Assembly: GCA_900314875.1 (NCBI GenBank)
Contig: OMWX01000005.1
Location: 1-64,000, forward strand
From: an uncultured Actinomycetes bacterium
Lineage (GTDB): Bacteria; Actinomycetota; Actinomycetes; Actinomycetales; Bifidobacteriaceae
DNA length: 64,000 bases
Reading direction: 5' to 3'
Positions 26,857-37,729 of this stretch are shown in pieces; within the stretch, counting starts at the first letter, position 1; every line of letters starts with the position of its first letter. The notes under the pieces are model-generated. The model was not told the origin of the DNA and ran no database searches. It was given only the letters and a program-made list of their open reading frames with translations. A program made the translations under genes and the position numbers.

Positions 26857-27507
26857 TCATGCTCCCTTCACAGCCGTGCGAACGAGAACAAGTCCGCCCT
26901 TAGGTCCGGGCAAAGCACCCTTAATGGCGAGAATACCGTTCTCAACGTCGGAAGATACGACTTTGAGATTCAAAACGGTATTAGTGTCATGACCCATACG
27001 GCCGGCCATGCGCTTGCCCTTAAGAATACGGCTCGGAGTAGCGCATGCGCCTACAGAGCCGGGGCGGCGTTCATTCTTGTGCGAACCGTGAGTACGACGA
27101 TAGGATGCAAAACCCCAGCGCTTGATAGTACCCGCAAATCCTTTACCTTTTGTGGTGCCTGTAACATCTACAACTGCACCGTCGGCAAAAAGTTCTGCGG
27201 TAAGTTCCTGTCCGGGCTGATATTCAGCAGCATCCTCAGTGCGAACCTCTACGAGGTGACGGCGAGGAGTAACGCCGGCTTTTGCGAAATGACCCGCGAG
27301 AGGCTTGGTTACCTTCTTGGGATCAATCTGACCGTAACCGATCTGAACAGCCGTGTAACCGTCAGTTTCGTCGGTCTTAACCGCAGTAACAATGTTTGTA
27401 GAGACATCTACGAGAGTAACGGGGACAAAAATACCGTTCTCATCCCAAACCTGAGACATGCCGAGCTTCTTACCCAGCAGTGCAGTGCGTTTATTTTGAG
27501 CAGTCAT
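26857..27507 (-). CDS. rplC: 50S ribosomal protein L3
   Basis: L3 is an early assembly protein next to the peptidyl transferase centre. The 216-residue protein has [40 protein letters not shown] and [20 protein letters not shown], including the conserved loop that reaches the active site. It starts 15 bases after rpsJ. Confidence 0.97.
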   Translation of the reverse strand: MTAQNKRTALLGKKLGMSQVWDENGIFVPVTLVDVSTNIVTAVKTDETDGYTAVQIGYGQIDPKKVTKPLAGHFAKAGVTPRRHLVEVRTEDAAEYQPGQELTAELFADGAVVDVTGTTKGKGFAGTIKRWGFASYRRTHGSHKNERRPGSVGACATPSRILKGKRMAGRMGHDTNTVLNLKVVSSDVENGILAIKGALPGPKGGLVLVRTAVKGA

Positions 27508-27522
27508 TTATTTCCCCTCCCC

Positions 27523-27831
27523 TCACAGCTTGATCTCAATGTTGACATCTGCAGGCAAATCAAGACGCATCAGAGAGTCCACAGCCTTAGGAGTAGGATC
27601 AATGATGTCAATAAGGCGCTTGTGTGTGCGCATCTCGAAATGCTCGCGAGAATCCTTATACTTATGAGGAGAACGAATAACACAAAATACGTTCTTCTCA
27701 GTGGGAAGAGGAACGGGGCCGACCACTGTCGCGCCCGCGTTCTTGACCGTTTCGACAATTTTCTTTGCCGACTGGTCAATGACCTCATGGTCATAGGACT
27801 TTAGCCTGATGCGGATTTTCTGTCCCGCCAT
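27523..27831 (-). CDS. rpsJ: 30S ribosomal protein S10
   Basis: S10 is part of the small-subunit head and, as NusE, of antitermination complexes. I use the ATG at 27831, giving the canonical 102 residues [20 protein letters not shown] to [13 protein letters not shown] with [20 protein letters not shown]. The frame is open up to 27921 but those residues have no family match. It is the first gene of the superoperon; the leader lies in 27832 to about 27960. Confidence 0.97.
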   Translation of the reverse strand: MAGQKIRIRLKSYDHEVIDQSAKKIVETVKNAGATVVGPVPLPTEKNVFCVIRSPHKYKDSREHFEMRTHKRLIDIIDPTPKAVDSLMRLDLPADVNIEIKL

Positions 27832-28189
27832 TGCCGTCCGCCCTTTCTTGCGATCGATTCTAATTCCAACCTGCGTCCGGCACCAGACAGACTTCGCCGC
27901 CGAAAAAGCGCGAAGCCACATCAGTGCATACTCACGACATTTGTCGCGTTATGCTCGCTATTAATATAGAAATTTGCGAACCTTAAACAGGTAACTTATA
28001 TATTAAAGCACAAGGAAGGAATAAATCCAAGTGCGTGTCGCTTCTTCTATGAAAACGCTGCCAATATCACGCTGACAAACAATCGCAGAAATATGCAAAG
28101 AATATTCAAATTATATTCAAAGAACTGCAAAATCTGAGAAGAATAATCAAAAACAAAACAGGGAAAAACAAAAAGAGGAAATACAAATC
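27832..28189. other. S10 leader and spacer, no gene
   Basis: This 358-base stretch separates the helicase gene's end from rpsJ. The rpsJ-proximal part holds a short stem (CTTCGC at 27892-27897 with GCGAAG at 27910-27915). Around 27960-28010 the DNA is very AT-rich and includes TATATTAAT on the minus strand, the likeliest place for the superoperon promoter, though I see no convincing -35 box. Nothing coding is visible, and I see no terminator after the helicase gene. Confidence 0.5.
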
Positions 28190-29677
28190 CTAAAAAAGCG
28201 ATCCCTGAACAAATTCAGCTTCAGGCTTATCTGCAGGATTGTCAGCGCCGCCTGTCTGACCGACTTCAAAATCACTGCCGGAAAAACGGGAAAATGCCGA
28301 AAATGCTTCCTGGCTGATATTCGACAATTCCAAGAAACCGCCGCCGGCAGACAAAAGCCTCTCCGCCTGCGCAGACAGCGAGCGAAGCGCAGAATCCGAT
28401 TCGACTGCCTGCTGAGATATTCCGCAAGCCTTCGGAGAAATGCCCAAAAGATACAGACCGGAAAGCTTTTGCACGCGGGAAAGCGCCACATACCCCATCC
28501 CGGGTGCGAAAGTGCGCGACAAATCCATTACGGCACAGTCAAGCGTCATGCCCTGAGACTTATGAACCGTAATCGCCCATGCAAGCCGCAGCGGCACTTG
28601 AGAAACGGAAGCCAGCACGGTTTCGCCCTCGGTTATCTGCCAATCGGCAGGCTTTACCGTCATAACATTTCCGTTTTCAAACTCGACAAGCGGCCAGCCG
28701 CCTTTGCTTTCAGGCAGAAAATCGACAACGCGGCCGAGAGAGCCGTTCACGTATCTGCGATTCGGGTCATTGCGCAAAGCCATAACATTTGCGCCTTTTT
28801 TAAGCGCAAGCCGCTTTTCGGCGAGCATGCTGCTGCAGAGCCGCTTAACAAGATTTGCCGGACCGATCTCCTGAGCCTCGAAATAATGCAGTTCTTCGTT
28901 AATTTGCGCCAGACGCGCGCTGTTCAGCCTGTCCGCCTGCGCGTTTACAGGGAAAAGGCAGACTGCAGCCGAATCTTCCGCAGGCCGCGCATTCTTTCTT
29001 TCGGACAGAATCTGATAGTCGCCGTCTCCAGCTTCGCCGGAACGGATATTTGTAAGGATTTGCAACAGTCTGCCGTCATCCTGACGATGCTGTTCCGTCA
29101 GATAACATATGACCGGGTTCAGATTATCCCATGCGAAAGATTCGATGACGAATCCGTCGGGATTCCGCCCTTTCTCCGCATATTTTTTATACTCTGCGAC
29201 TGCTTCGGGATTAAATTCGAACATTGCTGCCGTTTTCGAAGGAGAACTGACGGGCGGAAGCTGAAAAAAATCTCCGGAAATAACGACCTGCAAGCCGCCG
29301 AAAGGTCTGTCGTCACGTCGAAGAGCGCGGCAAACGCGGTCGGCCATATCAAATGTCTGAGCCGGAAGCATGGAAATTTCGTCAATAACAAGCACATCGG
29401 CGGATTTGATTGCTTTGCGGCGACGGGTTCTGATGCGCTTAAGCATGTCGTCAGTTAAAACGCGCGAAACGCCGATCCCCGACCAGGAATGAATCGTCTG
29501 ACCGTTTACATGCGTGGAGGCAATGCCTGTGGAAGCCGTAACCGCAACGTTTTTCCCGGCTTGACGCGCGGCAGAAATAAACTGATTTAAGACATGCGTT
29601 TTGCCGGCGCCGGGAGCTCCGGTCAAAAACACGGATACGCCGGTTTCTAATATTGCCAGTGCGTCAGTCTGTTTCAT
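28190..29677 (-). CDS. Pif1/RecD2-like DNA helicase
   Basis: A superfamily 1B helicase of 495 residues. Motifs in order: Walker A GAPGAGKT (20-27), motif Ia VAVTASTGIASTHVNGQTIH, Walker B VLVIDEISML (DE at 99-100), motif III VVISGDFFQLPPV, and motif V/VI AITVHKSQGMTLD with VALSRVQKLSGLYL. These features match Pif1-like helicases, which move 5' to 3' and unwind G-quadruplexes, R-loops or stalled forks. A short C-terminal extension of low complexity (from about 455) is not conserved. The gene is 32 bases after orn on the same strand. Confidence 0.9.
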   Translation of the reverse strand: MKQTDALAILETGVSVFLTGAPGAGKTHVLNQFISAARQAGKNVAVTASTGIASTHVNGQTIHSWSGIGVSRVLTDDMLKRIRTRRRKAIKSADVLVIDEISMLPAQTFDMADRVCRALRRDDRPFGGLQVVISGDFFQLPPVSSPSKTAAMFEFNPEAVAEYKKYAEKGRNPDGFVIESFAWDNLNPVICYLTEQHRQDDGRLLQILTNIRSGEAGDGDYQILSERKNARPAEDSAAVCLFPVNAQADRLNSARLAQINEELHYFEAQEIGPANLVKRLCSSMLAEKRLALKKGANVMALRNDPNRRYVNGSLGRVVDFLPESKGGWPLVEFENGNVMTVKPADWQITEGETVLASVSQVPLRLAWAITVHKSQGMTLDCAVMDLSRTFAPGMGYVALSRVQKLSGLYLLGISPKACGISQQAVESDSALRSLSAQAERLLSAGGGFLELSNISQEAFSAFSRFSGSDFEVGQTGGADNPADKPEAEFVQGSLF

Positions 29678-29709
29678 CAGCTTTTTTCACTGCAGGCTTT
29701 GCGGTGCTT

Positions 29710-30381
29710 TTACAATGCTCCGAGCGGATGTCCGTTCTTTTCATAAATACGCAGAAGGCTTGTCTTTTCAACATTTTCCGCTCCCGCTTTTGAAGCCGCC
29801 TCGTCAGGACCGGGAAGCGGAGCGAAAAACATGTCGCGATAGTAACGCAGTTCGTCGGCCGATTCGATAATATCCGCAAGAGCGCGATGCCCTCCGTGTT
29901 TTGCGGGACGGTTGAGGAAAGCATGAGGATACCAGCGGCGGGCAAGCTCTTTAATCGTGCTCACGTCAATAACGCGATAGTGCAGAAGCGCGGTCACATT
30001 CGGCATATAACGGTCGAGGAATTTTTTGTCGGAATGAATGGAATTGCCGGCCAGATGCGCTTTGCCGTTTTCGGGCAGAAAACGTTTTACGTACTCGATA
30101 ATTTCTTTTTCTGCGGTTTTATAATCGACTGCATTCTGCCATTCATCGACAAGACCTGAAGAAGTATGCATATTGCGCACAAAATCGTTCATATGATTGA
30201 CGGCCGCGTCGCTCGGTTTGATAATAATGTCAAAACCGTCGTCAAGAACGTTAAAATTAAAGTCGGTGGGAACCACTGAAACTTCGCACAATTCGTCGTG
30301 TTCGACATCCAAACCGGTCATTTCGCAGTCAACCCAGATAAGCCTGGATTCTTCGGGACTGAAAACGGCTTCATCCTTCAT
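29710..30381 (-). CDS. orn: Oligoribonuclease
   Basis: Orn degrades the last two- to five-residue RNA fragments, including pGpG from c-di-GMP turnover. The ATG at 30381 gives 223 residues. DEDDh exonuclease residues are visible: D18 and E20 in [10 protein letters not shown], the second motif [19 protein letters not shown], and [19 protein letters not shown] with the catalytic His and Asp. The C terminus (about 35 residues) extends beyond the usual 180-200. Actinobacteria and proteobacteria rely on Orn, whereas Bacillota usually have NrnA, which supports the actinobacterial assignment. Confidence 0.95.
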   Translation of the reverse strand: MKDEAVFSPEESRLIWVDCEMTGLDVEHDELCEVSVVPTDFNFNVLDDGFDIIIKPSDAAVNHMNDFVRNMHTSSGLVDEWQNAVDYKTAEKEIIEYVKRFLPENGKAHLAGNSIHSDKKFLDRYMPNVTALLHYRVIDVSTIKELARRWYPHAFLNRPAKHGGHRALADIIESADELRYYRDMFFAPLPGPDEAASKAGAENVEKTSLLRIYEKNGHPLGAL

Positions 30382-30653
30382 TTTTCCGACCTTTCGATTC
30401 GCACGATTCGATTTGTACAAATCCAATCCTAAACCAAGACACGAACGTGACAAAAATTTGAGCGAAAATCAACGCAAAGCCCGCACTTCCGCCGCAGACC
30501 GCACTAAGAGCTGCCGCATGATGCCCGCCATGCCTGAAGCATAACCTGAAGCATAACTCAGAGTACAGACCGCACGGACGGATAAGCCCGATTATTGTCT
30601 GCTGCATATTCGAAAATAAATAAACACAAAGCGCAAAAATCGGGAGCGTCAAA

Positions 30654-32480
30654 ATGAGCAATGCAGAGAACGACAAAGCGGCGGCAATAAACAATACGGC
30701 AATAGACAAAGCTTCGATAATCAATGCTGCCGACTGGTGGAAGCAGGCTGTAATATATCAGATCTACCCGCGCTCTTTCAAAGACACGACCGGCAGCGGA
30801 GTCGGAGATTTGCGCGGAATTATCGAGAAAATCGATTATATTAAATCACTGAACGCAGACGCGCTGTGGCTGAATCCTTTCTACCCGTCCGCGCTGGCCG
30901 ACGGCGGATATGACGTGATCGACTACCGCAACGTAGACCCGAGACTGGGAACGCTGGAAGATTTTGATCTGCTTGTCGAAAAAGTTCATGAAGCCGGGAT
31001 GAAAATCATTGTCGATATTGTGCCGAACCATACTTCGATTTTGCATGAAATGTTCCAAAAAGCGCTTAAAGCAGCTCCCGGTTCGCCCGAACGCGACATG
31101 TATATTTTCAGGGACGGACGCGGTCCGAACGGCGAACTTCCGCCGACTACTTGGGAGTCGGTTTTCGGAGAACCGGCTTGGGAGCGCGTGGCGGACGGTC
31201 AGTGGTATCTGCATATTTTCGCAAAAGAACAGCCCGATTTGAATTGGGATAATGAAAAAGTACGCAGAGATTTCGAGAAAACGTTGAGATTCTGGGCAGA
31301 TCGCGGAGCAGACGGATTCAGAATCGACGTAGCGCACGGACTGACCAAAGATTTGAATCGCCCCTTCGAAGAGTTGGAAGAGAAAAAAATCCTGCGGTTC
31401 GAATGCATGCCGACCGACGGAAACGATCCGATTTGGGACAGAGATGCGACGCACGAAATATACAAAGAATGGCGAAAAATATTCAATGAATACGATCCGC
31501 CGCTTTTTGCGGTTGCCGAATCAAGCGGACACAGCAGCAGACTGCATTTGTATGCCCGCAAAGACGAACTCGGACAGACATTCAATTTCGAATTTGCAGC
31601 CTGCAATTGGGTGCGCAGTCAGTTTCATGCCGCGATTAAGCACGGGATTCAGACCGCTGAAGATTCGCAGAGCAGCACGACTTGGGTTATGAGCAACCAT
31701 GACACGATAAGGCATGCAACCCGTTATGCGCTGCCGCAGATTGAAACGGCGGGATATCACGGAATCGCTGATGACTGGCTTCTGCGCGACGGAAAAACCT
31801 ATATCGAAGACCGCGAGAAAGGCTCAAAAAGAGCCAGAGCAGCTTTGATGATCGAAATGGCTCTTCCGGGGTCTGCTTATATTTATCAGGGCGAAGAGCT
31901 GGGATTGTTTGAGGTTGCCGACATTCCTTGGGATGAACTTGAAGATCCGAATGCCCGGAGAACCTCGCGAAGCTCGTCGATAAAAGGAAGGGACGGCTGC
32001 CGAGTGCCGCTTCCGTGGACAGCCGACAGCAGGGGGTCTTACGGTTTTTCGCCTGAATTTGCGCGCAATGAAACTGCAGTCAATGAAACTGATGACCAGC
32101 GCAAAAAACCTTGTGCGAAACCGCATTTGAGACAGCCCGGCTGGTTTGCAGATTACGCTGCTGACATACAGGATCGCGACAGCGGTTCTATGCTGAATTT
32201 TTACAGAAAAACCCTTGATCTGCGCCGAAAATTAAATACGTCCGATCTGAGCTTGGAATGGACCGAAGACGATTGCGAAAGCGATTCTTTCGACGGAGCT
32301 GAAGGAAATAAGGGCGGGGTGCTTGCTTTCAGACGCGCAAACGGATGGACATGCATAACAAATTTCAGTGCGAAGAGCGCAAAACTGCCCGAGGGAAAAA
32401 TCGTGCTTGTTTCTTCGCCGCTTGCGGATGACAGGCTTTTGCCGCAAGACTGCTGCGCTTGGATAATCGAAGAAAAATGA
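30654..32480 (+). CDS. GH13 alpha-glucosidase (oligo-1,6-glucosidase-like)
   Basis: A cytoplasmic 608-residue GH13 enzyme with no signal peptide. The TIM-barrel motifs are DIVPNHTS (121-128), GFRIDVAHG with nucleophile D225, FAVAESSG with acid/base E289, and VMSNHDT with D350. WWKQAVIYQIYPRSFKDTTG and GVGDLRGIIEKIDYIKSLNA are typical of oligo-1,6-glucosidase and alpha-glucosidase enzymes of bifidobacteria. Relatives hydrolyse the non-reducing alpha-glucosyl residue of maltose, isomaltose, sucrose or short oligosaccharides; the exact linkage cannot be read here. The gene is divergent from orn across a 272-base spacer. It is likely to serve the sugar importer at 39.4-43.2 kb. Confidence 0.92.
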   Translation: MSNAENDKAAAINNTAIDKASIINAADWWKQAVIYQIYPRSFKDTTGSGVGDLRGIIEKIDYIKSLNADALWLNPFYPSALADGGYDVIDYRNVDPRLGTLEDFDLLVEKVHEAGMKIIVDIVPNHTSILHEMFQKALKAAPGSPERDMYIFRDGRGPNGELPPTTWESVFGEPAWERVADGQWYLHIFAKEQPDLNWDNEKVRRDFEKTLRFWADRGADGFRIDVAHGLTKDLNRPFEELEEKKILRFECMPTDGNDPIWDRDATHEIYKEWRKIFNEYDPPLFAVAESSGHSSRLHLYARKDELGQTFNFEFAACNWVRSQFHAAIKHGIQTAEDSQSSTTWVMSNHDTIRHATRYALPQIETAGYHGIADDWLLRDGKTYIEDREKGSKRARAALMIEMALPGSAYIYQGEELGLFEVADIPWDELEDPNARRTSRSSSIKGRDGCRVPLPWTADSRGSYGFSPEFARNETAVNETDDQRKKPCAKPHLRQPGWFADYAADIQDRDSGSMLNFYRKTLDLRRKLNTSDLSLEWTEDDCESDSFDGAEGNKGGVLAFRRANGWTCITNFSAKSAKLPEGKIVLVSSPLADDRLLPQDCCAWIIEEK

Positions 32481-32535
32481 ATGCGCAAGCTGACCGAATT
32501 GCGAAAATTTTACGGCGATAAGGTAGAATTTTATT

Positions 32536-33078
32536 ATGACAAAAGCAATTATTCACACATCAGAAGGCGATATAAAAGTTGATCTTTTTGACGACAAAGC
32601 GCCTTTCACAGTATCCAATTTCGTGAAACTTGCAACAGGAAAGCAGCAATGGACAGATCCCGTAACAGGCGAGCCGACAACGGAACCGCTTTACAACGGA
32701 ACTGTTTTTCACCGCATCATCAAAGATTTCATGATTCAGGGCGGGGATCCCGCAGGAAACGGCACAGGCGGCCCCGGATACATGTTTGATGACGAAATCG
32801 ACCCTGAACTGACTTTCGACAAGCCTTATCTTTTAGCTATGGCAAACGCGGGAAAACACAGAGATCCCGCTACAGGCGAAATTCGCGGAACAAACGGCTC
32901 GCAGTTCTTCATCACAACCGTGAACACTTCATGGCTTAACGGAAATCATACGATTTTCGGAGAAGTAACCGACGAAGAATCGCAAAAAATCGTTAAGAAA
33001 ATAGAGTCTGTCGAAACAGATCGCTCAGACGCTCCCGTAGAACCTGTAATGATTGAGACAATCGAAATTCTTAACTGA
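32536..33078 (+). CDS. Cyclophilin-type peptidyl-prolyl isomerase
   Basis: The 180-residue protein is a complete single-domain cyclophilin: [20 protein letters not shown], the catalytic segment [40 protein letters not shown] loop and [20 protein letters not shown]. It catalyses cis-trans isomerisation of Xaa-Pro bonds in the cytoplasm; no signal peptide is present. TAGAAT stands six bases before the ATG and no Shine-Dalgarno can be seen, so translation may be leaderless. It is convergent with guaB and the two share a terminator at 33111-33154. Confidence 0.95.
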   Translation: MTKAIIHTSEGDIKVDLFDDKAPFTVSNFVKLATGKQQWTDPVTGEPTTEPLYNGTVFHRIIKDFMIQGGDPAGNGTGGPGYMFDDEIDPELTFDKPYLLAMANAGKHRDPATGEIRGTNGSQFFITTVNTSWLNGNHTIFGEVTDEESQKIVKKIESVETDRSDAPVEPVMIETIEILN

Positions 33079-33110
33079 CACCGCATAAAGCGAATATAAA
33101 AAGAATAATA

Positions 33111-33154
33111 AAATATCTCCCGTCCAGTTCATATGAATTGTGCGGGAGATATTT
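33111..33154. terminator. Bidirectional terminator, ppi / guaB
   Basis: AAATATCTCCCG (33111-33122) and CGGGAGATATTT (33143-33154) form a 12-base-pair stem whose AT-rich base provides T-runs on both strands. It lies 33 bases after the cyclophilin stop and 67 bases beyond the guaB stop, between convergent genes. Confidence 0.8.
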
Positions 33155-33220
33155 ATTTCGACTCGATATTACTGTTCGATATTACGGCCGTCTTTTTGTT
33201 TTTTGCTCACAAAACCTGTT

Positions 33221-34800
<1,580 letters not shown>

Positions 34801-34863
34801 GACCATGCTGTCAGAATGCTGTTTTGCGCACATTTTTGTACCTTTTTGCACACAGTAAAAATC

Positions 34864-35427
34864 TTATTCCTGATTTCTTGCAGACAAATCGGCAATCGGT
34901 ATGCGCGATTTTACAGCAAATGCTATATTGACGGGAACCGATATGAGAGCCATAATCAGAACGCATATTCCGAAAAATTTCCTGTCCGCGTCAAGATTTG
35001 CGACAGAAACAAAGCCGGCTGCAAATGCAAGAGCGGTTTTAATCATCCACAGAACGAAGAATCCCGCAATAAATTCCGTGCCGCGTTTCTTCATTTTTTC
35101 AAGCAGAATAACAGTCAGCGGCATTCCGGCGCTGAAAATCATCATTGTGCCCCATGCGCAAAGAACCGTCATATGCACAGTATTTGCAAAGCCGGAATTT
35201 GCAATATCAGAGTCCGCAATGCCCGCCGTCCCAATACTGCGGCATATCGATTTGCCGGCAATCGCAAGAACAGCAGCCGCAACAGTTATGAGAATCGCCG
35301 CTGCAAACAGAGATTTTTTCATTGCTGCCGCAAAAGGATTTTCTGTTTCACTTTTTTTAAAACTGTTTTCACAGCGATTTTCCGAACGATTATCCTGCTG
35401 ATTTTTCACAGAATTATTCAAAACCAT
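34864..35427 (-). CDS. Membrane protein at the AtpI position, 187 aa
   Basis: The first 35 residues are polar and repeat-rich, then four membrane helices follow (about 38-57, 85-106, 117-138, 149-170). The start ATG at 35427 overlaps the end of the wecA-like gene by 14 bases, so they are probably one operon. In many actinobacteria the gene after the wecA-like transferase is a small four-helix AtpI-like protein ahead of the ATP synthase genes. The helix count, size and place fit that, but the atp genes are not next here (guaB is), and I see no signature motif. The AtpI reading is an inference from position. Confidence 0.6.
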   Translation of the reverse strand: MVLNNSVKNQQDNRSENRCENSFKKSETENPFAAAMKKSLFAAAILITVAAAVLAIAGKSICRSIGTAGIADSDIANSGFANTVHMTVLCAWGTMMIFSAGMPLTVILLEKMKKRGTEFIAGFFVLWMIKTALAFAAGFVSVANLDADRKFFGICVLIMALISVPVNIAFAVKSRIPIADLSARNQE

Positions 35428-36550
35428 TTTCCAGAGAGCTTTCCGTGAGTTGATTTTGCCTTATTTCTTTTTTCTTCACAATATAAGGGTGCAGCGTTAA
35501 AAATGACAAAAGCGCGGCAAGAACGGCCACGGCAGCCGCAACATATCGGAATTTAAAGAAAAGCGTCATAACAGAGCCGAAAGATATAAGAGCCGCCCAT
35601 CCCCATAAAATCAGCACGGCCCCGGGAACGCTGTGTCCTATTCGCAGCATGCGGTGATGCAAATGCATTCGATCCGGATGCATGGGAGACTGTCCTTTGG
35701 CAAGGCGGCGCACAATAGCCATAATCATATCCAAAAACGGCAGAAAAAGAACCAGCACAGGCAGCAGAACCGGCATAAACACAGGAAGATAAAGACTTGC
35801 ATGAACGGTATTGGGGTCGATATGTCCGGTCATGATAATCGAAGCGCATGTAATCAGATATCCCAAAAGCATTGAGCCGGAATCGCCCATAAACAATCTC
35901 GCCGGATTCCAATTGTGAAAAAGAAATCCGATGCAAAGACCGACCAGAACAACGTCGATAAGCGTAGTAACCGAAGCATAGCTTGGCGATGTGCGCGAAG
36001 TCATATAAGAGTATGTGCCGAATGCTATGCCGCCTATCGCAACAATACCTGAAGCAAGCCCGTCCAGCCCGTCTACAAAATTCACTGCATTAATTGATAT
36101 AACCATCAAAACAGAGACGACGGTCATCGAAATGCCCGCTGATGCTCCTATAAGAGAGCCGAACGGCAGCGAAACGACCTGAATCCCGTTAAGCGACACG
36201 TACACCGAGATGAGAAGCTGCCCGGAAAGTTTGAGCATCCAGTCCAAATCCCATATGTCGTCGCATACGCCCAGCAGACAGATTGCCGCAGCTCCTGCCA
36301 TAATCGCATAAGGCTGGCGGCTGTCCCTGAAAAGCGACGAGAGAAAGTCAGTGCGGCTTGCGAAAATCATTGCGACGAAGAATCCCAAAAGCATTCCTAC
36401 TCCTCCCATGCGGGCAGTAGGAACTTTATGCACATCACGTTTGCGCACCTGTCCGACGGCGCCCATGCGCACTGCGGCGCGGCGGATCATCGGAGTAAAA
36501 AGCCACACGGACGCGCAGGCGACGAGCAGCAGCAAAATGTATATTTTCAC
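35414..36550 (-). CDS. wecA: Undecaprenyl-phosphate GlcNAc-1-P transferase-like
   Basis: A 378-residue polytopic enzyme of the MraY/WecA family with about 11 membrane helices. Family motifs are visible: GQVRKRDVHKVPTARMGGVG, NAVNFVDGLDGLASGIVAIG with the catalytic Asp, RLFMGDSGSMLLGYLI and the HPDRMHLHHRML motif, whose His cluster is typical of GlcNAc/MurNAc-1-P transferases of the WecA/TagO branch. It would place an N-acetylhexosamine-1-phosphate on undecaprenyl phosphate, starting a surface glycan. That glycan may be the one exported by the ABC genes at 58.4-60.6 kb. It lies 86 bases after tsaC. Confidence 0.9.
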   Translation of the reverse strand: MKIYILLLLVACASVWLFTPMIRRAAVRMGAVGQVRKRDVHKVPTARMGGVGMLLGFFVAMIFASRTDFLSSLFRDSRQPYAIMAGAAAICLLGVCDDIWDLDWMLKLSGQLLISVYVSLNGIQVVSLPFGSLIGASAGISMTVVSVLMVISINAVNFVDGLDGLASGIVAIGGIAFGTYSYMTSRTSPSYASVTTLIDVVLVGLCIGFLFHNWNPARLFMGDSGSMLLGYLITCASIIMTGHIDPNTVHASLYLPVFMPVLLPVLVLFLPFLDMIMAIVRRLAKGQSPMHPDRMHLHHRMLRIGHSVPGAVLILWGWAALISFGSVMTLFFKFRYVAAAVAVLAALLSFLTLHPYIVKKKEIRQNQLTESSLENGFE

Positions 36551-36636
36551 GATTCGGTTACCTTATTTGTTTTTCGCGAAATATTTCGCGAGATTTTGCA
36601 GGTTTCCCGCGAGAACAGCGCGAGATCAGCGCGAGA

Positions 36637-37506
36637 TCAGCAGTTTCGAGCAGCCTGCAGAACAGAATAAATTCTTTCCTTTTCAATCGCGCCTTCCCGA
36701 ATAATCTTAATACCCGACCGGGAATTGCCGTCGCTTGCGATGACTGTGCTTGCGACTGTGCCTTCAGGAGGGTTTGCACGAGACCCTGCTTGAGAGGCTG
36801 CAGCAGCAGAAGCATCGGCACAATATGCAACAGAGCACTCATCAGAACACTCAGCAGAGCACTCATCAGAAAACTCATCAGAAAACTCATCGCGAGAAAA
36901 TTCCGGAGAATAAAGATAAAGGCTTACTTTATCGCCGAAATATTTAACCGCCTGCCCGATATTTTCAGCGCAATCGCAACCGGAAATATTTGCGCTCGAA
37001 GCCGCAAGAGGTCCTGTAATTTTCAGAAGCTCAGTCAGTGCGGGAAAATCAGGCACGCGCACGGCCTGCGTGCAAACATTTGATTCTTCATTCGCCGGGT
37101 TGTCCGCTTTTTTCAGCGTTTCTAATTCGCAGCCGCTTTCCGCAGTCAAAACGGGAGAAAAAGGACCGGGAAGAAATGCTTCGCAAAGAGGTTTCAAGAC
37201 TTGCGGAATGTGCAATTTCGCCGTTTCAGCATCCTCAATTGAAGCCAAAAGCACCTGCAAAGCTTTGTTTTTCGGACGTTTTTTCGCCTCGTAAAGTTTT
37301 TCTATTGCCGCCGAATCAAACGGATTGCAAACTATTCCCAGAACCGTGTCGGTAGGAATGACAACCAATTCCCCGGCTTTAATCAACTTTGCTGCTTCAG
37401 CCAAAGAATCGTCGCTGATGCAAGCTGTTGCCGACTCTGCACGGCGCAGTCCGGCTTCGCACGATTGAACGCCGTTCAATTCAGCTCCGCTCTCTTTGCG
37501 TTCCAT
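36637..37506 (-). CDS. tsaC: Threonylcarbamoyl-AMP synthase with repeat insert
   Basis: A YrdC/Sua5-fold enzyme (289 residues) that makes threonylcarbamoyl-adenylate for t6A37 in ANN-reading tRNAs. The core is present: VVIPTDTVLGIVCNPFD, YEAKKRPKNKALQVLL, LPGPFSPVLTAESG, VRVPDFPALTELL and ASSANISG. Between residues about 203 and 243, before the last strand (EGTVASTVIASDG), lies a low-complexity run (SRDEFSDEFSDECSAECSDE and an Ala/Ser stretch) coded by 12-base tandem repeats at about 36778-36900. The insert keeps the frame. Normally prmC is directly upstream; here 7.7 kb of other genes intervene. Confidence 0.88.
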   Translation of the reverse strand: MERKESGAELNGVQSCEAGLRRAESATACISDDSLAEAAKLIKAGELVVIPTDTVLGIVCNPFDSAAIEKLYEAKKRPKNKALQVLLASIEDAETAKLHIPQVLKPLCEAFLPGPFSPVLTAESGCELETLKKADNPANEESNVCTQAVRVPDFPALTELLKITGPLAASSANISGCDCAENIGQAVKYFGDKVSLYLYSPEFSRDEFSDEFSDECSAECSDECSVAYCADASAAAASQAGSRANPPEGTVASTVIASDGNSRSGIKIIREGAIEKERIYSVLQAARNC

Positions 37507-37640
37507 TTACTCAGATTCCTTATGCATTTAATTTCCGTTTAATTCGCAGAGAAATACATGCTGCCGATCACTCAGAATATGCAGATAATGCAGATTTTGC
37601 AGATTTTTGCCCGAAATGCATTATCGGCTGACGCATACCC

Positions 37641-37718
37641 GCATTGCCTTGCATTGCCCGTTTCACTCTGCATTGCATTGCCAGCATTGCCGGCATTGCC
37701 GGCATTGCCGGCATTGTC
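37641..37718. repeat. Tandem GGCATTGCC-type repeats
   Basis: GCATTGCC recurs through 37641-37718, ending in four to five perfect nine-base units (CCGGCATTG) at 37678-37717. The unit contains the palindrome GCCGGC. It lies in the 223-base spacer between tsaC and the TraX-like gene. Confidence 0.8.
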
Positions 37719-37729
37719 GAAACATCTGT

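Noticed and set aside
26845..27804. 319-codon plus-strand frame opposite rplC and rpsJ
   Set aside because: Shadow of highly expressed ribosomal genes with no binding site or known domain.
28469..29458. 329-codon plus-strand frame opposite the helicase gene
   Set aside because: The helicase motifs on the minus strand are complete and in order; the plus frame has no recognisable domain.
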